From the NCBI GenBank assembly GCA_024398135.1, contig CP073750.1, forward strand, positions 3,782,001 through 3,846,000: 64,000 nucleotides of DNA, in the 5' to 3' direction. Shown here one piece after another: positions 1-9,501 of this stretch. The translations under genes were made by a program, and so were the position numbers. The notes below the pieces were generated by a model. The model saw only the letters and a list, made by a program, of their open reading frames with translations, ran no database searches and was not told the DNA's origin. Each line of letters starts with the position of its first letter. Position 1 is the first letter of the stretch. Origin of the DNA: a bacterium SCSIO 12643 (GTDB taxonomy: Bacteria; Bacteroidota; Bacteroidia; Flavobacteriales_G; Salibacteraceae).

Positions 1-481
1 TACTTCCATAATTGAGACCATCAGTATGTTCAAACATCAAGAATTCTGATGTTAATTCCTGAGGTTGACGGTTATAAGCTCCATTGTATTCTCCATTCGG
101 GATATTAATATAACCTTCCATAGCCACATACTGGTTTTGTTGCATCACATATTTCATATGGTCGGTACCTATAGAAATAGACCAACGATCAGCAAAGAAA
201 TACCCAAATCGTAAATTCCATTGCGGAATAGATAGGTTTGCAGGATTAAAATACAGATCGAAATCAAATGGAGTAGGACGGTCGTTGGCTTTTACATCAT
301 ATATGGTAAAATTATAGTTCTGTCCTACAAATGAGATATCAGACTTAGAATACGCAGATACATTGTATCCCCAGTATCCGTAAATTTGATTTTTGCGACT
401 ATACTTTTGATTCCATCCTTGTTGCGCTTGAGCGGTATAACCCAAAATCAAAAGGAAAATAACGATATATGATTTTTTCAT
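1..481 (-). CDS. Secreted/outer-membrane protein of unknown function, N-terminal part only
   Basis: The frame opens with ATG at 481 and is still open at the window edge, so the C-terminal part is missing. The first 20 residues (MKKSYIVIFLLILGYTAQAQ) are a typical Bacteroidota signal peptide ending at AQAQ. The mature part is rich in aromatic residues with alternating short stretches, for example GYWGYN, NFTIYDVKANDRP, RFGYFFADRW and GTDHMKYVM. This looks like a small outer-membrane beta-barrel. I recall similar uncharacterised Flavobacteria proteins with the DVKA.DRPTPF and DHMKYV phrases, but no function is known to me. The 133 bases to the next gene (482-614) hold nothing I recognise beyond its likely promoter. 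Confidence 0.7.
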   Translation of the reverse strand, partial: MKKSYIVIFLLILGYTAQAQQGWNQKYSRKNQIYGYWGYNVSAYSKSDISFVGQNYNFTIYDVKANDRPTPFDFDLYFNPANLSIPQWNLRFGYFFADRWSISIGTDHMKYVMQQNQYVAMEGYINIPNGEYNGAYNRQPQELTSEFLMFEHTDGLNYGS

Positions 482-614
482 TTTGCTTTATAAAAGAATT
501 CGCAAATATAATTGTTGATTGTATTGAGAATATGACTTTTATACATAAAACCAAATCAAAATCACATAGATTGTTTTGGTAATGACAAATTGAACCAAAT
601 AAAATTTGATGTTG

Positions 615-1163
615 CTACTTATTTTTCTTGTCCTTCTTTTTCTTTTTGCCTTTAGATTCTTCTTCGGTTTCCGGCTCAGCAGGTTGCGGTAAATTAAAAC
701 TGATCGGAAGCGTATATTTCACTTCAACAGGGTTTCCTTCACTGTCGTAACCTGGAGTCCAGGCAGGCATCATTTCAACCAGACGTTTGGCTTCTTCATT
801 ACATCCATGTCCGGGACCTCTCAAGACATTAACATGATCAATGGAACCGTCTTTCATGACCATAAAGGCGACATAGGCACGTCCCTGAATTCCATTTGCT
901 TTAGCTTCTGTAGGGTAGACAAAGTGAGTGGAGATAAACTTGTGCATTTCTTCCTTGCCGCCAGGAAAACTTGGATATACGACTGGTCTGGGTGGCAATC
1001 CCAATGCCTTTGTGATGGAGTCTTGTTTCTTTTTAAGATCCGCGGTGGTCATTGTAGTTGTAGTGGTGGTGTCTGTCTTTTGCGAAGCGGTATCTTGAAT
1101 ATCCTGAGCGTTGAGTTGGATAAATGGGAAAAGTATTGTTAGTATTATCAGTGTGTGTTTCAT
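615..1163 (-). CDS. TonB C-terminal-domain-like secreted protein
   Basis: 182 aa. A signal peptide (residues 1-19, ending LNAQ) is followed by a short Thr-rich linker and a domain at about 60-160 that matches the TonB C-terminal fold. It has PSFPGGKEEMHKFI, then YPTEAKANGIQGRAYVAFMV, then NVLRGPGHGCNEEAKRLV and PAWTPGYDSEGNPVEVKYTLPISF. The protein ends in a Lys/Glu-rich tail. In energy-transducing TonB this domain binds outer-membrane receptors. Here there is no separate transmembrane anchor and no long Pro-rich spacer, so the protein is probably periplasmic rather than a true energy transducer. It lies downstream of lpdA on the same strand, but a strong terminator at 1203-1241 separates the two. 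Confidence 0.8.
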   Translation of the reverse strand: MKHTLIILTILFPFIQLNAQDIQDTASQKTDTTTTTTMTTADLKKKQDSITKALGLPPRPVVYPSFPGGKEEMHKFISTHFVYPTEAKANGIQGRAYVAFMVMKDGSIDHVNVLRGPGHGCNEEAKRLVEMMPAWTPGYDSEGNPVEVKYTLPISFNLPQPAEPETEEESKGKKKKKDKKNK

Positions 1164-1202
1164 GATCTAAAATAGAAAGTTGGTTGTTGTTTTGAGTTGA
1201 AT

Positions 1203-1241
1203 AAAAAAATCCCATCAGTCTGTAGAAAGACCAATGGGATT
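1203..1241 (-). terminator. Rho-independent terminator of lpdA
   Basis: On the minus strand an 8-bp stem (AATCCCAT at 1208-1215 with ATGGGATT at 1234-1241) is extended by an inner GTCT/AGAC pairing. A run of seven T follows. It sits 25 bases after the lpdA stop codon. Confidence 0.85.
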
Positions 1242-1265
1242 TAATAACATTATTTTGAATAGTGC

Positions 1266-2654
1266 TTAGATGTGAATACACTCATCGTAAGCATCAGCAG
1301 CAGCTTCCATAATCGCTTCACTCATAGTTGGGTGAGGATAAACAGTAGTGATGATTTCGTGTCCGGTAGTTTCCAGTTTACGGATTGAAACTAAATCAGC
1401 CACCATTTCAGTTACATTATAACCGATCATATGACCACCTAATAACTCTCCGTACTTTGCATCAAAGATCAATTTAACGAAACCTTCGTTATGACCTGCA
1501 GCAGATGCTTTACCTGATGCAGAGAATGGGAATTTACCTACTTTGATATCGTAACCAGCTTCTTTAGCCGCTTTTTCTGTCATACCTACAGAAGCGATTT
1601 CAGGAGTAGTATAAGTACATCCAGGGATGTTTCCTTTATCGATTGGTTTTGGATCTAACCCGGCCATTTTCTCAACAGCAACGATTCCTTCGTGTGATGC
1701 CACGTGAGCTAGAGCAGCACCAGGAACGATGTCACCAATTGCCCAAACACCAGGAATGTTAGTTTGACCATACTCGTCAACCAATACTTTTCCTCCGTCA
1801 GTTGCTACACCTACATCTTCTAAACCGATGTTTTCAATATTAGAAACTACACCTACAGCAGAAAGAACAACATCAGCATTTACAACTTCTTCGCCTTTCT
1901 TAGTTTTGATCGTCACTTTACATTGATCACCAGAAGTATCTACTGATTCCACAGAAGAGTTAACCATCACTTTCATTTTTGATTTCTTAAATGAACGTGC
2001 TAAAGCTTTAGAAACTTCTTCATCTTCTACAGGAACGATGTTTGGCATATACTCAACTAAAGTTACTTCAGTTCCCATTGTATGGTAGAAGTAAGCAAAC
2101 TCAGAACCAATGGCACCAGAACCAACAATTACCATTGATTTTGGCAATTCAGGTAATGTTAACGCTTCTCTATATCCAATAATTTTCTTTCCATCTTGTG
2201 GCAAGTTAGGTAATTGACGAGAACGTGCACCAGTAGCTAAAACGATATTTTTAGCTTCATATTCCGTTACTTTGTCGTCAGTATCAGTTACAGCAATTTT
2301 ATTTGCAGCGACTAATTTACCAAACCCGTTAATCACATCGATTTTATTTTTTTTCATCAAAAACTCGATTCCTTTGCTCATTTTATCCGCAACACCACGG
2401 CTTCTATCAACAACTTTAGAGAAATCGAATTCAATGCTTTGAGATTTTAATCCGTAAGCTTCTGCATGAACCATGCTTTCATAAACGCTTGCTGACTTTA
2501 ATAACGCTTTTGTTGGGATACACCCCCAGTTTAAACAAATACCGCCAAGCTCAGCTTTTTCAATAACAGCTGTTTTAAGCCCTAATTGAGAAGCTCTAAT
2601 CGCAGCAACATATCCACCAGGTCCACTTCCTAGTACTAAAACATCGTAATTCAT
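1266..2654 (-). CDS. lpdA: Dihydrolipoyl dehydrogenase (E3)
   Basis: 462 aa, normal length for the family. It is the flavoenzyme that reoxidises dihydrolipoamide of 2-oxoacid dehydrogenase and glycine cleavage complexes using NAD+. Visible features are the N-terminal FAD motif GSGPGGYVAAIRA (residues 9-21), the redox-active disulfide in GGICLNWGCIPTK (Cys40 and Cys45), the NAD-binding GSGAIGSEFA, the second FAD motif WAIGDI, and the C-terminal HPTMSE with catalytic His441 and Glu446. It is a monocistron ending at a strong terminator. No genes for the partner dehydrogenase subunits are next to it, so it probably serves several complexes. Confidence 0.97.
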   Translation of the reverse strand: MNYDVLVLGSGPGGYVAAIRASQLGLKTAVIEKAELGGICLNWGCIPTKALLKSASVYESMVHAEAYGLKSQSIEFDFSKVVDRSRGVADKMSKGIEFLMKKNKIDVINGFGKLVAANKIAVTDTDDKVTEYEAKNIVLATGARSRQLPNLPQDGKKIIGYREALTLPELPKSMVIVGSGAIGSEFAYFYHTMGTEVTLVEYMPNIVPVEDEEVSKALARSFKKSKMKVMVNSSVESVDTSGDQCKVTIKTKKGEEVVNADVVLSAVGVVSNIENIGLEDVGVATDGGKVLVDEYGQTNIPGVWAIGDIVPGAALAHVASHEGIVAVEKMAGLDPKPIDKGNIPGCTYTTPEIASVGMTEKAAKEAGYDIKVGKFPFSASGKASAAGHNEGFVKLIFDAKYGELLGGHMIGYNVTEMVADLVSIRKLETTGHEIITTVYPHPTMSEAIMEAAADAYDECIHI

Positions 2655-2683
2655 GTTGATAATAATTTTAAAAGTTTGGGCGT

Positions 2684-2691
2684 CAAAATTA
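2684..2691 (-). promoter_or_regulatory. Possible -7 element for lpdA
   Basis: TAATTTTG on the minus strand matches TAnnTTTG and lies 30 bases before the lpdA ATG. I see no TTG at the preferred 19-base spacing, so this is weak. Confidence 0.35.
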
Positions 2692-2768
2692 ACTCTTTTG
2701 ACAGAAGGTTTGATTCAAATTCGCAAGAATATTTATTTAAGTTTGTGCATCATCAAAAATCCTGAGAA

Positions 2769-3353
2769 ATGTTGCAATTACAAGTCCGGTATCAAGAATC
2801 ATATTCCCGCTTACATTTACTGTTAAGAACCTTTTTTGGAGCGTTTTATATTTACATCCCACATATGTTTGTGTTATTGTTTGTGTTGCTGTGGTCAAAG
2901 ATTCTATGGATTTATGCTACCTTTTATATTTTGATTAAGGGAAGATATCCGGCAAACGTATGGGATTATCAAATGGGAGTAATGGACTGGTTGGCCAGAT
3001 TACATTTGAGTTCGTATAATCTAAGAGATGATTATCCTGTTTTTGGGGTCAATAAGGAAGTAGAATATTTAAAGATTACAGCCTCATATAATGAAACACC
3101 TAACAGAGCAAGCGTATTGATTCGTTTTATCTTCATTTCAATCATGATATTACCACATGTTTTTGTATGGACATTCAGGAATTTGTGGAGTGGGATTCTA
3201 ACATTTCTGGCATTTTTTGCAGTATTATTTACAGGGAAATATCCGGAAAACTGGTTTCACTTTAATATCGGAACTCTGCGTTGGGTAATGCGTTTGATGG
3301 CGTATCAGAATTACATTTTTGATACATATCCACCTTTTACAGGAAAAGAATAG
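2769..3353 (+). CDS. Membrane protein with two DUF4389 units
   Basis: 194 aa. The protein is an internal duplication. Residues about 20-97 and 115-192 each have a hydrophobic segment followed by the DUF4389-type signature: first GRYPANVWDYQMGVMDWLARL...DDYPVFG, then GKYPENWFHFNIGTLRWVMRL...DTYPPF. Four membrane-spanning segments are likely. DUF4389 proteins are inner-membrane proteins of unknown function. The next gene, a methyltransferase, begins two bases after the stop, so the two are co-transcribed. Confidence 0.8.
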   Translation: MLQLQVRYQESYSRLHLLLRTFFGAFYIYIPHMFVLLFVLLWSKILWIYATFYILIKGRYPANVWDYQMGVMDWLARLHLSSYNLRDDYPVFGVNKEVEYLKITASYNETPNRASVLIRFIFISIMILPHVFVWTFRNLWSGILTFLAFFAVLFTGKYPENWFHFNIGTLRWVMRLMAYQNYIFDTYPPFTGKE

Positions 3354-3355
3354 GC

Positions 3356-4150
3356 ATGGAAGAAAATTACTTGGAAATCAATAAGAAAACGTGGAATAAT
3401 AGAACTGAAGTTCATGTAGATTCTGAGTTTTATGACAATGAAAGCTTTTTAAAGGGAAGATCTTCTCTAAACTCTATTGAATTGGATTTATTTGGAGATA
3501 TCAAAGGGAAGAAGATTTTGCATTTGCAATGCCATTTTGGGCAGGATTCCATTTCTTTAAGTCGTTTGGGAGCTCAGGTGACTGGGGTTGATTTTTCGGA
3601 CGTGGCCATTGAAAAAGCAAAGGAACTTGCGCAAAAGATGGATGTGGATACTTCTTTCATCTGTTGTGATGTCTATAGTCTACCTGATATTTTAGAGGAG
3701 CAGTTTGATATCGTTTTTACAAGCTATGGTACGATCGGATGGCTTCCGGATATTAATCGATGGGGAAGTGTGGTATCACATTTTTTAAAGCCTGGTGGGC
3801 AATTTGTTTTTGCTGAATTTCATCCGGTGGTATGGATGTTTGATTCTGAATTCAAATTCGTGAAGTACAATTATTTTAATACGGAAACAATCATAGAAGA
3901 ATCTGAAGGAACTTATACGGATGGTGGAGAGGAAATGCGAAATACAGAAATTTCCTGGAATCACCCGATGAGTGATGTGGTAAATAGCCTGATGAGTTCC
4001 GGATTAGAGATTTTATCTTTGAAAGAATTTGACTATTCTCCCTATAACTGTTTTGCGAATATGGAAGAAGTTTCTTCCGGTGAATTTGTAATATCCGGTC
4101 TAAAAAGACGAATTCCAATGGTGTATGCTATTCTGGCTCAGAAAAAATAA
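3356..4150 (+). CDS. Class I SAM-dependent methyltransferase
   Basis: 264 aa. Motif I is ILHLQCHFGQDSISLSRLGA from about residue 54, followed by VTGVDFSDVAIEKAKELA (motif post-I, acidic ribose-binding Asp). Then come FICCDVYSLP (motif II region) and the FTSYGTIGWLPD and LKPGGQFVFAEFHPV strands. This is the canonical Rossmann-like methyltransferase layout, and the substrate is not evident. It is translated with the upstream DUF4389 gene (2-base gap). It carries no signal peptide and is cytosolic. Confidence 0.88.
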   Translation: MEENYLEINKKTWNNRTEVHVDSEFYDNESFLKGRSSLNSIELDLFGDIKGKKILHLQCHFGQDSISLSRLGAQVTGVDFSDVAIEKAKELAQKMDVDTSFICCDVYSLPDILEEQFDIVFTSYGTIGWLPDINRWGSVVSHFLKPGGQFVFAEFHPVVWMFDSEFKFVKYNYFNTETIIEESEGTYTDGGEEMRNTEISWNHPMSDVVNSLMSSGLEILSLKEFDYSPYNCFANMEEVSSGEFVISGLKRRIPMVYAILAQKK

Positions 4151-4235
4151 TCACTTTTTTGACCTATTTCGTCACAAATTGTAACCCTTTTAGCACAGAA
4201 TGCGTATAAAGCAAAAGGTGCGCATGCATAACATC

Positions 4236-4265
4236 TTGTATTTCTTATAAATCAATGTATTTTTG
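4236..4265 (+). promoter_or_regulatory. Bacteroidota-type promoter for the T9SS-sorted protein
   Basis: TTG at 4236-4238, 19 bases, then TATTTTTG (TAnnTTTG) at 4258-4265, which is the exact -33/-7 consensus spacing. The coding start is 46 bases downstream. Confidence 0.65.
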
Positions 4266-4310
4266 TAGCACCTAACGAATTATGAACAAATAATTATAAA
4301 TTCTGGAGTT

Positions 4311-6692
4311 ATGATTAAAAAGTTACATGCCATTTTGATTTTGTTGTCGCTTGTAGTGATAAGTCCAAGCGTGATTGCTGTAACGTATACCACTACAGGA
4401 AATAACTCCTGGAGTCCAAGCAATCCTGGAAATAGTATCAATTCTTCTGATGATTTTATTATTAATCACACCGTAACATTAAACGGTTTGCGTTTATTGA
4501 GTGGTGGATCTATTACCATAAACTCAGGTGGATTCTTGAAAATGGGATGGAGTGCTCGTTTTGATCTGGGATCAAGTGTTCATGTGAAATCCGGAGGGAA
4601 ATTACAAGTGAGCCAGTTGACTGTGGTTAACTATTCGGATAATTTCGTAATTGATGGAGACATTGTGACTAAAAACGGAACATTTGCAAATTACCAATCA
4701 GGTGTAATTACTTATAACCAGGGTGCAAGTTGGACATTCAATCAAATGTCATTTGTAAATTATGGTACATTGATTTTAAATGAAGATGCCGATTGGAAAA
4801 ACGGTTCTGTGGCATTCTCTTTAGGAACTGTAACGATTAACGGAAAGTTATCCATTAAAAACTTGAGTTTAGCCAATAACGCAAAAATTGAGGGCGTTGG
4901 ACAGGTAGAAGTGAAGAATGGGAACGGAATTTTTGTGAGTAACGGTGAAATAAATGGGTGTTATGGTAATGCGTGTATTCCTCCAAGTACCATTGGAAAT
5001 ACAACCTATTTGGCTTATCACTCCACTACATCCGGAAATACATTTACCACATATGATGGCGGGAATGTACCGGCAACAACTTGTACAACTACTTTACAGG
5101 TTTTAGATGATTTAAACTTTTCTTCAGATAAAACCATTGGTGATTTGGTAGTTTCACCTGGCGTGAACATTACGGTGGATCCAGGCGTAAGTTTGACCGT
5201 TTGTTCCGGAATCTTGAGTGAAGGAAGAATTACCGTAGAAAATACAGGATCATTGGTACAAACTTCTTCGGCAGATAATAATGAAGGTTCTGGGGTGTAC
5301 ATTATTAAAAGAAATGGAGGAAACGATCCATTGTCATTTAATAGTTGGTCTTCACCAATTAAGAGTGCTACAATTGCGGATGTATATTTAGGTGCAAACC
5401 CTTGTGATATCTTTTGTTTTGAGAGCTCCACGCAATCTTGGAAATTTGATTATCCTGTAAATTATCAAACGACTTGTAATGGAAATCAGGTAACTTTTGG
5501 AGCTGCTAATGTCATTTCAGGAGGAGATGGAGTGATGGACCCAGCACGCGGTTATTTTGTTCCGGGTGATAATTCTATAACACGTACTTTCTCTGGAACT
5601 GTTAACAATGGAGATGTAACCATTGCTGTAGATGAAACGAATCTGGGAAACAATCCAAACTGGAGTATGGATGATTGGAATTTGGTAGGAAACCCATACC
5701 CATCTGCAATTGATTTGGAAAAGTTCTATTCTGATAATAGTGGGGTAATTACCGGAGATTATTATTTCTGGGTAGATGATAATTCAAACGGAGCTACATA
5801 TAATCAGTCTAATGATTATGCCGTGTATAATCAATTCTCTTCCATTTCTGCAAATGGTTCGGCATTGCCTTCACAGTTTGCAGCAGCTGGTCAGGGGTTT
5901 TGGGTGTATGCGTTGCAAGATGGAAATGTGACGTTTACTAACGCAATGCGTGTAACTGGAAACAACTCAGGTTTCTTTAAAACAGAAGCAAACAAAGACA
6001 AAGTTGTAGTAAGAGTAGGGTTAGAGAATGATTCTAATAACTTTAATCAAACTGCTGTAGGATATTCTTTATCATCTAGCAATGCGTATGATATGGCTCA
6101 GGATGCCCCTAAAGGAGAATCTAATTCAGCTTTATTATTTGGTAGTATGATTGATACCAATGTGTATTCAATTCAGGCATTTGAGAAATTGGAGGATTTA
6201 GCGACTTACAGTGTTCCGTTGTATGTAAAAACAGATAATGAAGGAAATCATACATTCTCAATCAACAGTTCAGAAAATATGGGAAGTCATATTTTGGTTT
6301 TCTTGAAGGATAATGCAACTGGAACGGTTACAGATTTAAAAGCACAGAACTACACGATTTATCTTCCTGTTGGAGAATATAACTCCAGATTTGAGTTAAT
6401 GATGGAAAATACAGGAGCTCCAACTGGTGTTGAAGATGTAGTGAATTCATCTAAAGTGGATATCTATCAAAATCAGAATACAATTCGTGTTCAATCTAAA
6501 GATTTGAATGTTATGATGGAGTCGGTAACGGTGTTTAACCTTATAGGTAAAAGAATCGCAGGAAATACAAACTTCAATAATTCAATGGTAGATATTGATG
6601 CTTCTACATTGAACTCAGGAGCTTATTTAGTAAGAGTAGAGTTTAGTAATGGAGAAGTAGAAACCAGAAAAGTGGTTTTCGTTAAGAACTAG
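4311..6692 (+). CDS. T9SS-secreted cell-surface protein with C-terminal sorting domain
   Basis: 793 aa. A signal peptide (about residues 1-23) is followed by a long beta-rich region with repeated short Gly/Asn/Ser strands (about 25-300, resembling a beta-helix). A central part contains WNLVGNPYPSAIDLEKFY, a phrase I recognise from other large secreted Bacteroidota proteins. From about residue 705 to the end is a type A T9SS sorting domain: VDIYQNQNTIRV, VTVFNLIGKRI, DASTLNSGAYLVRVEF and the terminal RKVVFVKN. Family knowledge says such proteins cross the outer membrane through T9SS and are anchored or released. porQ in this window supports a working T9SS. The specific role (adhesion or matrix) is not evident. 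Confidence 0.88.
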   Translation: MIKKLHAILILLSLVVISPSVIAVTYTTTGNNSWSPSNPGNSINSSDDFIINHTVTLNGLRLLSGGSITINSGGFLKMGWSARFDLGSSVHVKSGGKLQVSQLTVVNYSDNFVIDGDIVTKNGTFANYQSGVITYNQGASWTFNQMSFVNYGTLILNEDADWKNGSVAFSLGTVTINGKLSIKNLSLANNAKIEGVGQVEVKNGNGIFVSNGEINGCYGNACIPPSTIGNTTYLAYHSTTSGNTFTTYDGGNVPATTCTTTLQVLDDLNFSSDKTIGDLVVSPGVNITVDPGVSLTVCSGILSEGRITVENTGSLVQTSSADNNEGSGVYIIKRNGGNDPLSFNSWSSPIKSATIADVYLGANPCDIFCFESSTQSWKFDYPVNYQTTCNGNQVTFGAANVISGGDGVMDPARGYFVPGDNSITRTFSGTVNNGDVTIAVDETNLGNNPNWSMDDWNLVGNPYPSAIDLEKFYSDNSGVITGDYYFWVDDNSNGATYNQSNDYAVYNQFSSISANGSALPSQFAAAGQGFWVYALQDGNVTFTNAMRVTGNNSGFFKTEANKDKVVVRVGLENDSNNFNQTAVGYSLSSSNAYDMAQDAPKGESNSALLFGSMIDTNVYSIQAFEKLEDLATYSVPLYVKTDNEGNHTFSINSSENMGSHILVFLKDNATGTVTDLKAQNYTIYLPVGEYNSRFELMMENTGAPTGVEDVVNSSKVDIYQNQNTIRVQSKDLNVMMESVTVFNLIGKRIAGNTNFNNSMVDIDASTLNSGAYLVRVEFSNGEVETRKVVFVKN

Positions 6693-6840
6693 ATTTTCTT
6701 TAACATTTAGCATAGATAATCGGAATTTTATTGTACTTAATCCTGGTCAGTAAAAGATAGTAGGTTTGAATACTGATACTTATTCTTTTGAAGAATAGTC
6801 AAAAAGTTTAAATTTACAGCCTACTATATAACTGATTATC

Positions 6841-8586
6841 ATGATAAAAAATGTACTTTCAAAATCACTATTGGGCTCATTTGTACTGTCAGCAACAGTT
6901 TTGATGGCCCAGGAGCCTGCACAACCTACACATGAAAAAAAGGTATATGTCAATGATGGAAATACGTATGTACAGAAATCTTTGCCACTTTATTTTATGT
7001 TTTCAACGTCTAAAGGAGGACCACAGTACCCTTTAACGAGTAAAGCTTCTGCCGGATATGCTGATCCGATGTATTTAGATACAGAGGGTGTAAATTATAT
7101 CCGAAGTAAATGGGCGGTGGATCCGGAAACCGGAAAAACGATTGAACCCAAAAGAGAGGTGATGTATGAGTTATATGCAGATGGATTGGCTCCTGTAACA
7201 CGTTTAGCTTTTTCAGGTGCCAATGTGTATCGCAGTGATAGAGTTTATTATGGGCCTGGACTTCAGTTTACTTTAACTTCAAGAGATGGTGTTTCAGGTG
7301 TTGAAAATACATTTTATTCTTTAGGAACAGGTTCCTGGACCAATTACTCAGGAACTGTGAATGCTTCCACAGAAGGTGAAAACACTTTATATTATTATGC
7401 GAATGATAACGTTGGAAATGCAGAAAAAACAAAAAATTCACGATTTGTAGTGGATTTATCAGCTCCAACTTCTAATCATGCGATCGAAGGAATCGTTTAC
7501 AATTCTAATATCATTGCGCCAAGCACCATTTTTACATTGTCTCAGTCGGATAATTTATCAGGTGTAAACAGAACATTGTATTCTTTTGATTCAGGGTCTG
7601 AGAAAAGATCTTCTGGCAGAATAGGGGTATCTTATTTAAGTGATGGTGAACACACCTTATATTATTACTCTATTGACAATGTAAAGAATACTGAGACTAA
7701 GAAATCATTTTCTTTTTATTTGGATAAAATTGCTCCGGTTGTTACAATTTCAATTAATGGAGATCAATATCAGGGAAGTAAGTATTTATATGTTTCGAAT
7801 AGAACTACCGTAAATTTATCAGCTACCGATAATAAAGCAGGAGTAAACAAGATTTATTATCGAATGGATGGCGGGGAACGTTATGACTTTACTTCAGATT
7901 TTAAATATCCGGATGTAAAAGGTGTGCATACCGTTAAATATGATGCAACAGATAATGTACAGAATTTAGCAGCAAATAAATATAAAACAGTTTATTTGGA
8001 TAATGTAGCGCCACAAACGGGAATCAAGTATGGATCTCCACAATTTTTTGCCAGAGATACTTTGTTTGTAAATAAGGATACGAAAGTGAGTTTATTCTCA
8101 AGAGATTATGAATCTGGTGTAAAACAAATCCAATACAGTTTAGATGGTGGTGCTTTCCAAAACTATAGCCAGTTTACTATTCCAAATGAAGGATACCATA
8201 CCATTAAGTTTAAAACTACGGATAACGTAAATAACGTGGAAGTAGAAAAGACTTCAAATGTATTTGTAGATAATACCCCTCCGGTAATATATCATAACTT
8301 TAGTATTGAGCCAATTGGTTCTAAAAACGGAATGAGTATTTATCCAAATTACTCTCGTTTATACTTAGGGGCTACGGATGATCATGTTGGAACAAAAACG
8401 ATTAAATATTCTATTAATGGTGGACCATTAACACTTTATTCTTCAGCTTCAACATTAGATATTTCGGAGCGTAACAGATTCTTGAAAAAGAAAGTGAAAT
8501 ATTCAGTAAGAATTGTAGTAGAAGACAAGCTGGGAAATTCAACAGAGAAAACGGTTGAGTTTTATGTAGGATTGGAAAACGATTAA
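6841..8586 (+). CDS. Secreted protein with OmpL47/Ig-like beta repeats
   Basis: 581 aa. A signal peptide (about 1-23, ending LMAQ) is followed by at least four repeats of about 95 residues. Each repeat carries an SATDN- or DGVSGV-type turn, a YSxDGG or YRMDGG strand, and a closing GxHTxxYxxxDNVxN motif. This is the pattern of the OmpL47-type beta-barrel repeat domain. There is no T9SS sorting domain at the C-terminus, so the product may stay in the periplasm or outer membrane. A bidirectional terminator follows 24 bases after the stop. Function unknown. Confidence 0.8.
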   Translation: MIKNVLSKSLLGSFVLSATVLMAQEPAQPTHEKKVYVNDGNTYVQKSLPLYFMFSTSKGGPQYPLTSKASAGYADPMYLDTEGVNYIRSKWAVDPETGKTIEPKREVMYELYADGLAPVTRLAFSGANVYRSDRVYYGPGLQFTLTSRDGVSGVENTFYSLGTGSWTNYSGTVNASTEGENTLYYYANDNVGNAEKTKNSRFVVDLSAPTSNHAIEGIVYNSNIIAPSTIFTLSQSDNLSGVNRTLYSFDSGSEKRSSGRIGVSYLSDGEHTLYYYSIDNVKNTETKKSFSFYLDKIAPVVTISINGDQYQGSKYLYVSNRTTVNLSATDNKAGVNKIYYRMDGGERYDFTSDFKYPDVKGVHTVKYDATDNVQNLAANKYKTVYLDNVAPQTGIKYGSPQFFARDTLFVNKDTKVSLFSRDYESGVKQIQYSLDGGAFQNYSQFTIPNEGYHTIKFKTTDNVNNVEVEKTSNVFVDNTPPVIYHNFSIEPIGSKNGMSIYPNYSRLYLGATDDHVGTKTIKYSINGGPLTLYSSASTLDISERNRFLKKKVKYSVRIVVEDKLGNSTEKTVEFYVGLEND

Positions 8587-8610
8587 TTCCGGTTTAAACA
8601 AAATAAAAAA

Positions 8611-8642
8611 TCCCGAATACTATCAAGTATTCGGGATTTTTA
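8611..8642. terminator. Bidirectional rho-independent terminator
   Basis: A perfect 10-bp stem, TCCCGAATAC (8611-8620) with GTATTCGGGA (8627-8636), is flanked by an A run on the left and a T run on the right. It serves both the plus-strand gene ending at 8586 and the minus-strand gene ending at 8661. Confidence 0.92.
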
Positions 8643-8660
8643 TTTGGAGTAATTTGAATT

Positions 8661-9038
8661 CTATTTCACAGCGATTGCAGAAATTTCTACATTAACACCT
8701 AGTGGTAATTTCCCTACCTGTACGGTTTCTCTAGCAGGATATTGATCTGAAAAATATCCACCATAGATTTTATTTACCTCTGGGAAATCATCCATATCAG
8801 CTAAAAAGATGGAGCATTTAACAATATTGTTCCAATTGTAACCGGCTTCTTTTAGAATTGCAGCCAGATTAGCCATCACCTGATGTGTTTCGTTTTCTAA
8901 TGAATCCTGAACCAATTCACTGGTAGCCGGGTTCATACCAATTTGGCCACTTACATATAAAGTGTTATTTGCCTCAATGGCCTGATTGTATGGGCCAATT
9001 GGAGCAGGAGCATTGTCCGTTTTAATAATTCTATTCAT
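8661..9038 (-). CDS. RidA-family imine/enamine deaminase
   Basis: 125 aa, full length for the RidA/YjgF/UK114 family. These cytosolic trimers hydrolyse reactive enamine/imine intermediates (for example 2-aminoacrylate) released by PLP enzymes. It has the N-terminal APAPIGPYNQAI, the YVSGQIGMNP strand, and the C-terminal signature YPARETVQVGKLPLGVNVEI with the substrate-carboxylate Arg103 and Glu118, equivalent to the E. coli active-site Arg/Glu pair. The start codon overlaps the end of the upstream Hpt gene by 8 bases, so the two are translationally coupled. Confidence 0.93.
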   Translation of the reverse strand: MNRIIKTDNAPAPIGPYNQAIEANNTLYVSGQIGMNPATSELVQDSLENETHQVMANLAAILKEAGYNWNNIVKCSIFLADMDDFPEVNKIYGGYFSDQYPARETVQVGKLPLGVNVEISAIAVK

Positions 9039-9393
9039 TGTTATTTTGAATAAAAGGTTCTTTTTTAAGATGATCTAATACAGTATTCAGCGTTTGCGTA
9101 AAGTTGTGAATCTTATCACAAATGGTATCCATATTGGTTTGATCTCTGGCGTCTTGTTCAATTTGAAGAATTACATCTGATAGGGAAGTGACACCAATTG
9201 TACGAATGGATGATTTTAATTTATGCGCTTTTTTCGAAGCCTCATCCCAATTTCTTTCTTTTGCAAATGCGGCAAGTTCCATAGCATCCGTAGGAGCATA
9301 TTCTATGAAAGTTTCTACTAGTTCTCTCATAAAATCAGTATCTCCATACACCATGTCACTTAAAATGGATAGGTCGTATAATTCTTTTGACAT
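9031..9393 (-). CDS. Histidine phosphotransfer (Hpt) domain protein
   Basis: 120 aa, a single Hpt four-helix bundle. The phosphorylatable His57 lies in AKKAHKLKSSIRTIGV (the HxLKSS motif), preceded by FMRELVETFI and followed by an Ile/Leu heptad helix. Such proteins relay phosphate between hybrid sensor kinases and response regulators. No kinase or regulator gene is adjacent, so its partners are elsewhere. It overlaps the following ridA-like gene by 8 bases; this pairing has no obvious functional logic. Confidence 0.85.
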   Translation of the reverse strand: MSKELYDLSILSDMVYGDTDFMRELVETFIEYAPTDAMELAAFAKERNWDEASKKAHKLKSSIRTIGVTSLSDVILQIEQDARDQTNMDTICDKIHNFTQTLNTVLDHLKKEPFIQNNNE

Positions 9394-9501
9394 TTAGTAG
9401 TGTTTGATGGTACAAACTTACGATTTTGTAAATAAGAAAGTTCTAAAAATAAAAGAATATCAATGTGTAACAGGAATATTGATTTATAGTGACATTATCA
9501 G

